Shown piece by piece: positions 53,160-62,291 of a stretch of DNA of 64,000 bases. The stretch comes from Spirosoma endbachense (lineage in GTDB: Bacteria > Bacteroidota > Bacteroidia > Cytophagales > Spirosomataceae). Position 1 is the stretch's first letter, and each line of letters begins with the position of its first letter. A program made the position numbers and the translations under genes. Below the pieces are notes generated by a model. That model ran no database searches. It saw only the letters and a list, made by a program, of their open reading frames with translations, and was not told the DNA's origin. The stretch covers positions 4,431,332-4,495,331 of the forward strand of contig NZ_CP045997.1 of the NCBI RefSeq assembly GCF_010233585.1. The letters are read 5' to 3'.

Positions 53160-53712
53160 TTACTGCACTTCTTATTGCCGTTCTGTAAAAAATACAACGA
53201 ATATGCCGGTCGCAGTGTCGGTTATTTCCTCATGCTTTTTATTTTTGTCGGATAAGTTGGAAAATGGTGTCTTCCCGGAATTATTCTAATTAAGTCTGAT
53301 GACAGCTGTATTCTACAACTCATTCTGTAGTTACAGAAACTATGTTTTTTTATTTCTCCGGTCTCTTGCAGCATACCTATAGTACATTCTTCCTCAGGCG
53401 CATTCAAACAGCTTCTGGCTCCCTTACGTGGCGGCCTGATGTACTGGCTATGGACGGTTGCGGGTTAAATTCTGACTTCATTTCGGCATTGACGTCATGT
53501 TCCGATTGGTGGCAGAGCAATCGCGACTGGCTTACTGGCCCACGACTACCGCAGAGAGCAATTGCCTACTTATCAGCCTGTTGCCTAATCCCTCCGGTTG
53601 AGCCGCGAACGTTTTATTTCCAATGATTTGCCGACGAACCTATTCACAAAAACCGCCTTTCAGCAATATATAATTACATCTACCACCGTAGAATCACAAA
53701 CAGTAACGTTTA
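53160..53712. other. Long spacer without a supported gene
   Basis: 553 nt. Short protein-like fragments appear on plus, such as QLLAPLRGGLMYWLWTVAG (ending in a stop near 53468) and MFRLVAEQSRLAYWPTTTAE (from the ATG near 53497), in different frames. They may be remnants of a decayed gene, but I recognise no family. No clear promoter pair is seen for the next gene. Confidence 0.4.
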
Positions 53713-56466
53713 ATGAAGTTTATGAAACGAGTATTTGTTGCGCATTGGTTATTAACGTTATGGCTCTTCCCCTTCCTGACAAACGCCCAGATTCAACTAT
53801 CTTTCCCGGTTAGCCGAGCCGTTTTTCAGCGGAACCAAAGCAACGAAGCGACTATTCGAATTAATGGATTTTATACAAAAGCCGTAACCCGGATCGATGC
53901 CCGAGTACAGGCACGGGATGGCCAGGGAATTTCGACCGACTGGGTAACGATACAAAACAACCCATCTGGCGGTATCTATTCGGGGGATTTAACCGCAAAA
54001 GGTGGCTGGTATAACCTTGAGGTACGGGGCATGAACGGCGATCAGCAGGTAGGAAGCACAACCGTCGAGCGGGTAGGTATTGGCGAAGTGTTTGTTGTGG
54101 CTGGTCAGTCAAATGCCCAGGGTATGTATGATGATATGCCCAGTGCCAGTGATGATCGCATTAACTGCGTGAATTACTTCGATGCCTCTGAATCGCAGAA
54201 TGATCCATCACCCGATGTATTGACTAAGTTTTCGCATGTTAATCAGGGAGGTCGAATTACGCCGAGGGGACTTGGTAGCTGGAGCTGGGGGAAACTTGGC
54301 GACATGCTGGCCCAGCGTTTAAACGTACCTATTTTGTTTTTCAACGCCGGTTATTTAGGAACAGCAGCTAAAAACTGGCGGGAAAGTGCAGAAAAAGGTC
54401 GTTCGGAGAGTATTTATCAACAGGGGACTTTTTACGCCGACGGCCAGCCCTATGCCAACCTGCGTATTTCCCTGCAGTTCTATACCAACATGCTGGGCGT
54501 ACGGGCTGTATTATGGCAACAGGGCGAAGCCGAAAACTTCGACAATACCTCCTCAAGCAGCTACATCAATAATCTACAATACGTAATCAACCGTAGCCGC
54601 CAGGATGCGGGCAAAAACGTCGCCTGGGTGGTTGCTCGTGTTTCATATTCTGGCGATTCCAGAGGGACAAGGCCCGAGATCATTTCGGCTCAAAATCAGA
54701 TTATTGCTTCAGTTCCGAATGTATACCCAGGACCGGCAACCGACGGCATTCAAATTCCCAGACAGCGTCCTCCCCGTACAGCGGCAACGTATGATGATGT
54801 CCATTTTGATGTAAATGCACTTCCCGAAGTAGCCAGCGCTTGGAATAGCAGTCTTAATGACGCCTTTTTTTCGACGGCACAGCCACAGGCACCGGTTCTG
54901 TCTCCCACTGTCACTGTTTCCTGCGCAGGTACCAATCAGTTAGCCATTGCCGTGAACGGATCTTTCTCATCCATAAGCTGGAACACAGGCGAAGCAGGGC
55001 AGACAATTACGAAAGGAGCCGGTCAGTATCGGGCTAAAGTCAAAGATGCAGCCGGAAATGTACTGTTTACGCCGGTTATACAGGTGGCAGCGGCTCCGTC
55101 CATTCAACTATCGGGCCCGACAACGTTTTGTGCAGGGAATAGCGTTAATCTAAAGACTGATTATGACAACAATATCCAGTGGAATAACAATGCTACGACT
55201 CAACAGCTGACCGTCAATACGTCCGGCGATTATTCGGTCCAATACAAGGATGTGAGCGGTTGCAATTTCGTTTCAAACACCGTTTCGGTCAAGGTTAATC
55301 CGTTGCCAGTAGCGCCGACCGTTACGGCACAAAGATCAACCACATTTTGCCAGGGAGGAAGTACCACACTGAGTGCGAATGAGAATGCTGGCTACGCCTA
55401 CAAATGGAGTTCAGGCCAGTCGAATCGGGTCATTGATGTGCAAACGGCCGGTGCGTATACAGTGGCCGTAACTGATCAGAATGGTTGTACATCGCCCCAA
55501 TCGCAATCGCTGGCGGTGGTTGTCAATCCGTTACCGCCTACCCCTGTCGTAACCACCGATCGAAATCCCACCTTCTGTGCCGACCAGCAGATAACGCTTA
55601 CATCGAGCGAAAACACGGCCTATCAATGGACCAATGGCCAGACATCGCGGGCCATTACGCTCAACCAGTCAGGTATTTACACCGTACGAACGCTCAACAA
55701 CTTCAACTGTTTATCGGCACCCTCCAATGCGGTTACCGTTAAAGTAAATCCGCTGCCAACGCCACCAACAATCAGAGCTAACGGTCAAACCGTTTTTTGC
55801 GAAGGTGGCCAGGTAGCCCTAACAGCCACCAGTAATCTGAAACCGTTCTGGACCACTGGCGATTCTGTTCAAACGATTCAGGTCAAACAATCGGGCTCTT
55901 ACTCAGCCCGTGTACGCGACGCAAACGGATGTTTATCGCCCCTGGCTTCCGCCCTAACGGTCGATGTAAAACCGGTACCGAGCATTCCAACAGTAGCTCA
56001 GGTTGGTACGTATACCCTCGAAGCGATGGGATCTGTTCATGGGGGTTACTACCGCTGGTATCTAAATACAGATACCCTCACGGCTGAAACGGAAGTTATT
56101 AAAGTCAATCGCTCAGGGTCGTACGCAGCACAGGCATTTATTACGTATAGCCCAACATTGACCTGTTTTTCGGACCCTTCAGGCCGATTAAGCTTTGTTG
56201 TCGATGACTCCAATCAGGGATTAAGCATCTATCCGAATCCTAGCCCAACGAAAACCATTACCGTAGAAACGCAGGAAAATCTGGCGAATGCGGTTGTACG
56301 TATCTTCACCGTGTCGGGTCGTGAGGTGGAGTCCTTTGTTGTTCCAACGCTTAATGAACGAAAAACAATCGATCTGCATTCACTGGCTCCCGGCCTGTAT
56401 ATCATGCAGGTCAATGCGCCAAATTTTTCAGTTGCGAAACGGTTTCTGATCGGTATGGGCAACTAA
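53713..56466 (+). CDS. Secreted SGNH/SASA-type carbohydrate esterase with Ig-like repeats and T9SS tail
   Basis: 917 aa. Signal peptide to about LTNAQ (26). A short Ig-like lead domain is followed by a sialate O-acetylesterase-like (SASA) domain from about 124 to 380: GQSN at 131-134 with nucleophile S133, WQQGE at 268-272, and D361/H364 in YDDVHFD. Then about five Ig-like repeats, each with an FC-Q/E-G-G/N start and a GCxSP or similar turn (CQGGSTTLSANEN, CADQQITLTSSEN, CEGGQVALTATSN). The last about 80 residues (LSIYPNPSPTKTITVET ... GLYIMQVNAPN) form a type A Por secretion sorting domain. It should be exported by the type IX system and probably de-acetylates a polysaccharide. Confidence 0.92.
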   Translation: MKFMKRVFVAHWLLTLWLFPFLTNAQIQLSFPVSRAVFQRNQSNEATIRINGFYTKAVTRIDARVQARDGQGISTDWVTIQNNPSGGIYSGDLTAKGGWYNLEVRGMNGDQQVGSTTVERVGIGEVFVVAGQSNAQGMYDDMPSASDDRINCVNYFDASESQNDPSPDVLTKFSHVNQGGRITPRGLGSWSWGKLGDMLAQRLNVPILFFNAGYLGTAAKNWRESAEKGRSESIYQQGTFYADGQPYANLRISLQFYTNMLGVRAVLWQQGEAENFDNTSSSSYINNLQYVINRSRQDAGKNVAWVVARVSYSGDSRGTRPEIISAQNQIIASVPNVYPGPATDGIQIPRQRPPRTAATYDDVHFDVNALPEVASAWNSSLNDAFFSTAQPQAPVLSPTVTVSCAGTNQLAIAVNGSFSSISWNTGEAGQTITKGAGQYRAKVKDAAGNVLFTPVIQVAAAPSIQLSGPTTFCAGNSVNLKTDYDNNIQWNNNATTQQLTVNTSGDYSVQYKDVSGCNFVSNTVSVKVNPLPVAPTVTAQRSTTFCQGGSTTLSANENAGYAYKWSSGQSNRVIDVQTAGAYTVAVTDQNGCTSPQSQSLAVVVNPLPPTPVVTTDRNPTFCADQQITLTSSENTAYQWTNGQTSRAITLNQSGIYTVRTLNNFNCLSAPSNAVTVKVNPLPTPPTIRANGQTVFCEGGQVALTATSNLKPFWTTGDSVQTIQVKQSGSYSARVRDANGCLSPLASALTVDVKPVPSIPTVAQVGTYTLEAMGSVHGGYYRWYLNTDTLTAETEVIKVNRSGSYAAQAFITYSPTLTCFSDPSGRLSFVVDDSNQGLSIYPNPSPTKTITVETQENLANAVVRIFTVSGREVESFVVPTLNERKTIDLHSLAPGLYIMQVNAPNFSVAKRFLIGMGN

Positions 56467-56497
56467 AAAAATCTATCTGGCCTGGTCCTGACTTTAT

Positions 56498-56549
56498 GCG
56501 AAGAGCTTCCTCGGTTTATAGTTCTGCTATAGCGACGGAAGCTCTTCGC
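56498..56549 (+). terminator. Perfect 13-bp hairpin after the SASA esterase gene
   Basis: Arms 56498-56510 (GCGAAGAGCTTCC) and 56537-56549 (GGAAGCTCTTCGC) are exact complements with a 26-nt loop. Confidence 0.65.
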
Positions 56550-56612
56550 TTAAACCAGTAATATAATTTTAGTTATTTTTTATTTTGATTTTAGCCAATC
56601 TTCCAATTTGTA

Positions 56613-56645
56613 TTTGCACAAATTCGGCCTCTCACAAAATCTTTG
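56613..56645 (+). promoter_or_regulatory. Promoter of the M14 carboxypeptidase gene
   Basis: -33 TTTG 56613-56616, 21-nt spacer, -7 AATCTTTG 56638-56645 (one mismatch to TAnnTTTG), 73 nt before the ATG. Confidence 0.55.
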
Positions 56646-56718
56646 ATAAATTGCTCCCCGAATAAACTGGTTTTACCAGTACCCGTCATCTTCCTTTCTT
56701 ATTTGCCATTACTCTTCT

Positions 56719-58638
56719 ATGAAACAGTTTTGTACTTTACTCATTTGCCTCATTACACTCGTCAATGTATCAGCTCAGAGATCTTACTACGGAACTGAAG
56801 AGAAATGGCCTGAACAGGATACCACCCGCAAGTTTTACACCGTAAAAGGGGAACGACACGGAATCAGCTACTTCAAAAAACACTACTTCAAAGATGTACA
56901 GTATCTGCCGGGTGCGACACTCACCTTCGACACCTATCATACACCCGACGTGATGTATAGCTGGTATCGCAAATGGGCTGAGCAATATCCTAATCTGGTT
57001 GAAGTTTACGAGGTAGCGAAGAGTTATGAAGGTCGTCCGATCCTTCAGATGACCTTAACCAATAAAAAGACCGGTAAACACACCGATAAACCAGCGGCCT
57101 ATTTCGAAGGCGGTCGCCATAGCGGAGAAGTAACCAGTAGTGAGGCCGTTCTGTGGTTAACCAAACACCTGCTCGATAACTACGGAAAAGATCCGGCCAT
57201 TACCAAATTGATCGACACCAAGTCAGTTTACCTCCGCCCGGAGAACAATCCGGATGGCGCTAACATGTATTTATTTACGGCACAGCGTAACCGAAGCACA
57301 CTACGTCCACGTGATGATGACCGCGACGGCCTTTTTGACGAAGATTCGGAAGACGACCTCGATGGCGACGGCGTCATTTACCAGATTCGCAAAAAAGCAA
57401 CGACCAAAGAAGAGCTGGAGAAAGCAGACTATGTAATTGACCCGAAAGACAAAGCGGGCCGGCTCATGAAACGGGTTCAGGCCGGACAGGGCGACTACAT
57501 TGTGTATACAGAAGGAATCGATAACGACGGCGACGGAAAATACAACGAAGACGGCATCGGTGGACTAGACAACCACCGTAACTATCCCGAAAACTGGCGT
57601 CCCGATCAGGGTGGTGATTTTACGGGTCGTGGCTATTCGCAGGGCGGGGCCAGTGATTACCCGCTCAGTGAACCCGAAACGCGCGCTACCTACGTCTGGT
57701 TGATGGGCCACCCGAACATAACAGTCGTGAATTCGATGGATACGCGAGTGCCGATGCATTTGCGCCCACCCTCCACTTCGGCCAGTGCCGAGAGCATGTT
57801 CCCACCTGATCTGGCCATCTACAAACACATGGATAGTCTGGGATTATCATTTACGGGTTATCCGTGGGCCGGGGATGTATATGACACCTATAATACGCGC
57901 AACAAAGTTGACCGCCTGACGGGCGATCCGTCGAAACCTACGCCCTTATTCGGCCACGGCCCTGATTTTGGTTATTTCCAATACGGAGCCGTATGGTACG
58001 GCGATGAGTTGTGGAATGGCGGTGCCATGAAAGATTATGATGGCGACGGTGATTACGATGAATACGACGGTCTGATGTGGGACGACGAAGCCAACGGGAA
58101 ACGAGGCTTCAAACTCTGGACAAAATTCACCCATCCACAGTTGGGATCGGTCGAAATTGGCGGTTTTCACCCGAAGTTCTTTGCGCAGAACGGCCCCGCC
58201 TGGCAACTGGAAAACTGGATTTCGAAGCAATCGAAGTTTAATCTGGCAATGGCCAAAGAACTCCCCCAGATTGAATTAACCGACGTAACGGTGAAACCAT
58301 TGGCCGATAACGAATACGAAGTTAAAGCAACCTGGACCAACTCCGGCAAATTACCGGTAGCCCTGGAGCAGGCCAAGCGGGTAAAAATGGTTCAGGAAGA
58401 TCGCCTTACGCTGGACATCGACAAAACGCTGCTAAAAGGGAATAAAGACGCTAAGGTGATTATAACCCAGCCTACGTTATTTGATAAAACGATTTATTCC
58501 GGCTACACGAACGTCGGTGATAAAAAAGAAGCGACGTTCAGAGTGAAACTTAATCAGCCTGGTTCTATTAAAGCCAAAGTGAAGCTGCTCTCAACGCGGG
58601 GTGGTTATAAGGAAAAAGAAATAACTATTGGTAAGTGA
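56719..58638 (+). CDS. Secreted M14 zinc carboxypeptidase with Ca-binding-like loops
   Basis: 639 aa, signal peptide MKQFCTLLICLITLVNVSAQ. The catalytic start is FEGGRHSGEV with zinc ligands H134 and E137, followed by ENNPDG near 175-180. Inserted in the catalytic domain are Asp-rich loops: DDDRDGLFDED (about 199-209), DLDGDG, DNDGDGKYNEDG (about 258) and DYDGDGDYDEYDG (about 440), like EF-hand or thrombospondin type 3 loops that bind calcium. The C-terminal about 110 residues look like a beta-sandwich. It removes C-terminal residues from peptides or opens cell-wall peptides, outside the cell. A terminator follows. Confidence 0.9.
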   Translation: MKQFCTLLICLITLVNVSAQRSYYGTEEKWPEQDTTRKFYTVKGERHGISYFKKHYFKDVQYLPGATLTFDTYHTPDVMYSWYRKWAEQYPNLVEVYEVAKSYEGRPILQMTLTNKKTGKHTDKPAAYFEGGRHSGEVTSSEAVLWLTKHLLDNYGKDPAITKLIDTKSVYLRPENNPDGANMYLFTAQRNRSTLRPRDDDRDGLFDEDSEDDLDGDGVIYQIRKKATTKEELEKADYVIDPKDKAGRLMKRVQAGQGDYIVYTEGIDNDGDGKYNEDGIGGLDNHRNYPENWRPDQGGDFTGRGYSQGGASDYPLSEPETRATYVWLMGHPNITVVNSMDTRVPMHLRPPSTSASAESMFPPDLAIYKHMDSLGLSFTGYPWAGDVYDTYNTRNKVDRLTGDPSKPTPLFGHGPDFGYFQYGAVWYGDELWNGGAMKDYDGDGDYDEYDGLMWDDEANGKRGFKLWTKFTHPQLGSVEIGGFHPKFFAQNGPAWQLENWISKQSKFNLAMAKELPQIELTDVTVKPLADNEYEVKATWTNSGKLPVALEQAKRVKMVQEDRLTLDIDKTLLKGNKDAKVIITQPTLFDKTIYSGYTNVGDKKEATFRVKLNQPGSIKAKVKLLSTRGGYKEKEITIGK

Positions 58639-58679
58639 TAACCGTAAAGCTTACAACTGATAGTTAACGTTCTCATTCG

Positions 58680-58712
58680 ATCGGAGCCTCACAATGGCTC
58701 CGATTATTTTTT
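58680..58712 (+). terminator. Terminator after the M14 carboxypeptidase gene
   Basis: Arms 58680-58688 (ATCGGAGCC) and 58696-58704 (GGCTCCGAT) are exact complements, followed by a T-rich run to 58712. Confidence 0.7.
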
Positions 58713-58814
58713 GTACTTTTCCAGGTATGACGTAAACGACTTTCCCATAGTAAGGAAGTATTTTAAGCATTGGCAATCGTTTTTGGTAAATAATAGTTTT
58801 AGTTTTAAGGGATT

Positions 58815-58885
58815 TTGCAGAGAACCTGCTGAGTACCGTGCCACGGTTCAAAACCATGGCACGGTACTCAGCAGGTTCTCTGCAA
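58815..58885. repeat. Long hairpin repeat (GTGCCACGG core family), copy 4
   Basis: Arms 58815-58848 and 58852-58885 pair over 34 bp with a single C-A mismatch; loop CAA as in copy 2. The apex is CCGTGCCACGGTT / AACCATGGCACGG; weaker pairing continues outward to about 58808/58892. The outer stem (TTGCAGAGAACCTGCTGAGT) is unique to this copy. Confidence 0.9.
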
Positions 58886-58993
58886 GAATCCTAATTTAAT
58901 ACGTCTTATAACGAGCCGGAAACGTCCAGAGGAGGAATTCTCGGTTAGGAGAGGTTACGTATCTATTTCCAAACCTTTTAAACTGAGAATCCA

Positions 58994-59143
58994 ATGGCAA
59001 TTGCATTTCTTATATCCGGAATAGTGCTCGTATATTATGGGGTAAAGGCGCACAACGCGAATCCAACTAAGCCAAACTGGAACAAAGCTATAGCGGCCAC
59101 TATTTTATGGCCAATCTCCCTGTTCATGGATCGCTATAAATAA
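58994..59143 (+). CDS. Small two-helix membrane protein, 49 aa
   Basis: ATG at 58994, stop TAA at 59141-59143. Sequence features: a hydrophobic first segment (AIAFLISGIVLVYYG), a polar middle with KAHNANPTKPNWNK, a second hydrophobic segment (AIAATILWPISLFM) and a basic end DRYK. This hairpin layout and compact start/stop look like a real small membrane protein. I do not recognise a family. Upstream at 58890-58980 no clear promoter is seen. Confidence 0.6.
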   Translation: MAIAFLISGIVLVYYGVKAHNANPTKPNWNKAIAATILWPISLFMDRYK

Positions 59144-59223
59144 TTTGCCCTGACAATATCGCCAGTAACTAGGAGAAAAGCACGAATCCCGACCATCCAG
59201 GAGAATGCGCCTTATGGCGACTC

Positions 59224-59643
59224 TCAACTGTTATTCACATTGAAATAGGTATCAACAACACCCTGCAACATCGCTTTGGTAAGGGGTTTGACAAGATAAC
59301 CGTTTATCTCTTTCAACTGCTCAGCACGTTTTGTATCGGCAGAATTGAGCGATGTTGTTAGCATCAGCAAAACAAAATGGCTCCGTAATGCCGCGTCGAT
59401 CTGGCTATAATGATGCAGGAATTCAAATCCATTCATACCAGGCATATTAATGTCCAGTAGAATGACATCTGGCCTAGTGTAATCTGGCAGATTAATTTGA
59501 TTTAGGTAAGAAAGGCCCATCGGTCCATTTTCCACAACCCTCACGATATCACAAAGCCCCGATTCTTCAATAATCAACTTATGGAGGTAATTGTCGTCGG
59601 GATCATCATCAATTAAGAGAATGCAATGAATCGGTCTGGGCAT
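59224..59643 (-). CDS. Single-domain response regulator (CheY/Rcp1-like)
   Basis: 139 aa receiver with no output domain. Acidic pocket D12-D14, phosphoacceptor D64 (ILLDINMPGMNG), T96/T97 and K119 (GYLVKPL). The pattern LIDDDPDDNYLHKLIIEE at the N-terminus and the long loop before D64 resemble the Rcp1 type that partners with phytochrome-like kinases. Its start lies inside the end of the kinase gene (35-nt overlap), so they are translated together and should form a phosphorelay pair. Confidence 0.94.
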   Translation of the reverse strand: MPRPIHCILLIDDDPDDNYLHKLIIEESGLCDIVRVVENGPMGLSYLNQINLPDYTRPDVILLDINMPGMNGFEFLHHYSQIDAALRSHFVLLMLTTSLNSADTKRAEQLKEINGYLVKPLTKAMLQGVVDTYFNVNNS

Positions 59644-60778
59644 ACTGATGAACTGTTTTTATAACCTTAGGTATCGTGAAATAGAAAGTGGAGCCTGAAC
59701 CAACAATACTATCGATCCAGATCTGGCCGCCATAAATATCAACAACCTTCTTACAGGTCGCCAGACCAATGCCGGTACCCGAGTAGTGATTACGTCCGTG
59801 GAGCCGTTGGAAAATTTGAAACACCCGGTCAAAATACTGCCGATCAATACCGATGCCATTGTCGCTGATCGCAAAACGATACTGGTGGGGTTCTTCCATA
59901 GACCGAATGGTTACAACTGGCACTACATCGGTTCGATGGTATTTCAGGCCATTAGAAATCAGGTTCTGAAATACCTGTTTAAGGTCCGTTTGATGACCCA
60001 TAACAGTTGGCAATGGGCCGACGTCTATTGTTGCTCTAGTAGACTGAATTTCAGACTGCTGCTCTTCCAAAACTTCATCTACCAAATCCTGGAGGTTGAC
60101 CAGCGTAAATGCGATTTCACTGCCAACACGCGAGAAACTGAGTAAATCATTGATCAGATCCCGCATTCGCTCAGCGGCAGCCGTCGATACGCCGATAAGC
60201 CGCCGAGCATCGGCATCCAGATGAACGCCATGCTTGTTTTCGAGCAAAGTGAGGTAATTGGCAATCGTTTTTAGCGGAGATTGTAGGTCATGCGAAGCAA
60301 TATAAGCAAACTGCTGAAGCTCCTTATTCGAGCGCGTCAGTTCCTGCATCGCCATCAGACGAAACGATAATTCGTGGTCATATTCTTTAGATGTACGCAA
60401 TCCGACTGCTTCGTTAAAATATCGAATCAAGGCAAAAACCGTAAGGATCGATACAACTGCCGTCAGAAAGCGCACCAGGGCATTGATGCGATACACAGGC
60501 AACCAGAACATGATGGCGTCAACGAGGTGGGTAAGGCCGCAGAGTAGGATAAAAGCGCCAAAAAGCCAGAAAACCTTTGCCAGAGGAACTCCTTTTTTAA
60601 TAAAGATAAACCGAATCAGAATCATTGGTATGGCCATGTAGGCCAGCCAGATGGTCAGATCAGAAATAATATAAAGCCAGCCATGAAAGTCAGTCCAGTT
60701 GCCGCAATACCAGCGAGGTGGCCAGTCGCTACTACCAGTTAACTGTCGAAAAAAATCAACTACCTGTTCCATCCTCAA
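59609..60778 (-). CDS. Histidine kinase with ETR1-like ethylene/copper-binding membrane domain
   Basis: 389 aa. Three membrane segments in residues 35-120 match the ethylene-binding domain of plant ETR1 at every key place: D40, Y47, P51, F73, F76, I77, C80 and H84 correspond to ETR1 D25, Y32, P36, F58, F61, I62, C65 and H69 with identical spacing (recalled from the literature). C65 and H69 bind the Cu(I) that binds ethylene. After a short linker comes a HisKA with H163 (ASHDLQSPL), an N box (QNLISNGLKYH, 271-281), G1 DNGIGI (306-311) and G2 GTGIGLA (334-340). No GAF or PAS domain. The signal may be ethylene, another small gas or copper. The receiver gene overlaps its 3' end. Confidence 0.9.
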   Translation of the reverse strand: MRMEQVVDFFRQLTGSSDWPPRWYCGNWTDFHGWLYIISDLTIWLAYMAIPMILIRFIFIKKGVPLAKVFWLFGAFILLCGLTHLVDAIMFWLPVYRINALVRFLTAVVSILTVFALIRYFNEAVGLRTSKEYDHELSFRLMAMQELTRSNKELQQFAYIASHDLQSPLKTIANYLTLLENKHGVHLDADARRLIGVSTAAAERMRDLINDLLSFSRVGSEIAFTLVNLQDLVDEVLEEQQSEIQSTRATIDVGPLPTVMGHQTDLKQVFQNLISNGLKYHRTDVVPVVTIRSMEEPHQYRFAISDNGIGIDRQYFDRVFQIFQRLHGRNHYSGTGIGLATCKKVVDIYGGQIWIDSIVGSGSTFYFTIPKVIKTVHQYAQTDSLHSLN

Positions 60779-60924
60779 AACGTATCAATTAACCTGATGA
60801 GTAGTATATGTCAATAGATTTAAGTCCTGCATCCATCATAAAGATAAAGATGAAAAACGATCAACAAACAAAGTAAGTCGTCTTTAAACGTCCCCTATAG
60901 CCCCCAATTACAACAATCTGTGAT

Positions 60925-61524
60925 CTAATTAGCTAAATCCCTTATCCAATAAACCATCACTTTAGGCGTCGAAACTGACTCGCCGATGTCGGGCCAGTCC
61001 ATTGTGCTGCGTAACAACTCCTGCTTACGATATCCCCTTTTTAGCCAGAAATTGTCGTTCGGGCGATAATTGATCGGACGAGTCGGGTGATTCTCCCCCC
61101 GCTCGACCGCACAGAAACAGGTAGTTTTGAACGTACCGAAACTACAGGCGTGGGCTTCACGCTCATCGAAGAAACGGTGGCCCAGTCCCAGTCCGCGATA
61201 GGCAGGCAGCAGAATACTTTCGCCAAAATAAAAAATACGGCTGATGTCCTCAGACGTCTGTTCAAACGGTCGTCGGATCTCAGCGGTTTCGTCGACTAAT
61301 GGAATAGCGGTCGTTGCGCCAACCAGATTGGTTCCATCGTATACCGCAAATAGAAATGCCCGTTCTGACTGCGCATAGGTTTTCAGGTATTCTTTTTCAT
61401 AGGCTACCGATCCTGCATACAGATACGGATAGTCGCGGAAAACGGTGATGCGCAAGTTGGCTAAATCATCAAAAACCGACGCAATCTCAGCGCCTTTTTT
61501 GGTCCTGAACAACAAAGAACCCAT
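60925..61524 (-). CDS. GNAT family acetyltransferase
   Basis: 199 aa. FAVYDGTNLVGATTAIPL near 58-76 and the acetyl-CoA-binding loop SILLPAYRGLGLGHRFFDER near 103-122 are the GNAT core. The substrate is unknown. The SnoaL-like gene upstream ends 4 nt before its start, so the two form an operon. Confidence 0.85.
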   Translation of the reverse strand: MGSLLFRTKKGAEIASVFDDLANLRITVFRDYPYLYAGSVAYEKEYLKTYAQSERAFLFAVYDGTNLVGATTAIPLVDETAEIRRPFEQTSEDISRIFYFGESILLPAYRGLGLGHRFFDEREAHACSFGTFKTTCFCAVERGENHPTRPINYRPNDNFWLKRGYRKQELLRSTMDWPDIGESVSTPKVMVYWIRDLAN

Positions 61525-61528
61525 TCGA

Positions 61529-61930
61529 CTAGGCTGACACCAGTTTAATCCAGAGTGGCAGGTTATAATAGGTCGTCACCCGGGTTATTTTCCCATCCTT
61601 AACCTCCAGAAATGCTGCGGCTGGCAATACATAGGGCTGATTATGAGCCGATGGTAGCCCTTCTTCACCTTTCTTATACACACCATTGACAACAAATTCT
61701 ACAGCAACACGTGTATCGGAGGGTTCATTGAGGAAGACCAGATCCGTCAGCGATTCTTCGTAAGACGTATCCATCGTTTTCATAAATTCCGTGAATTTCT
61801 CCACCCCAATTCGAACCTCTCCCTGATTTGGTTCGTGACGCACGTCTGGGTGCAGCAACGCCAGCATTCCGTTCCAGTTCTTCTGGTTAAAACAAGTATA
61901 ATACTCCTTTACAATTTCAAGGGCAGTCAT
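61529..61930 (-). CDS. SnoaL-like / ketosteroid isomerase-related protein
   Basis: 133 aa NTF2-fold protein: IVKEYYTCFNQKNWNGMLAL then LLHPDVRHEPNQGEVRIG, and LEVKDGKITRVTTYYNL near the end. The same fold as the 20637 protein but of the ketosteroid-isomerase-related subgroup. Ligand unknown. A TATATTTG -7 box lies 57 nt upstream. Confidence 0.88.
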   Translation of the reverse strand: MTALEIVKEYYTCFNQKNWNGMLALLHPDVRHEPNQGEVRIGVEKFTEFMKTMDTSYEESLTDLVFLNEPSDTRVAVEFVVNGVYKKGEEGLPSAHNQPYVLPAAAFLEVKDGKITRVTTYYNLPLWIKLVSA

Positions 61931-62291
61931 TGCGAGAAAAAAGCTTGATTGTTAATTCACCCGAAATGCGGGTTGAGCACGAAAACGCAAATATACTAAG
62001 CGGAATGAAGTCCATTCGCCGTTCGGCAACAACTTATAGTTTTATATCCGGTGCTCGTGATAAGCCTTCTCCCATGTTATATTTTCGGTTAAGTATACTT
62101 ATTCGTAGTAAGTAACCGGCCATTGAGCCTGTGAATACGAAAAATACTAGTTTAGCCTATAAACTATAGTACTATACGACTGATATGTAGAATTTTATTC
62201 CTTCAGTAAGACAGAATACGAAAGAAATTGCTTACTTAAAGTCTGCAACCGAGCTACTGAGTTTTAGCGGGCAATTCCTCCTACGGCAACC
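61931..62291. other. Divergent spacer between the SnoaL-like and S9 peptidase genes
   Basis: No gene recognised. It holds the -7 box at 61988-61995 for the minus-strand operon; the part toward 62291 is AT-rich with no clear promoter pair. Confidence 0.4.
61988..61995 (-). promoter_or_regulatory. -7 box TATATTTG of the SnoaL-like/GNAT operon
   Basis: An exact TAnnTTTG match on minus, 57 nt before the start; no clear TTTG at -33. Confidence 0.4.

Noticed and set aside
53342..53626. A 94-codon plus-strand frame in the long spacer
   Set aside because: Composition is not protein-like overall and another frame gives better fragments; kept only as spacer description.
58651..58899. Frames on both strands through the hairpin at 58815-58885
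   Set aside because: They arise from the self-complementary stem and have no protein features.
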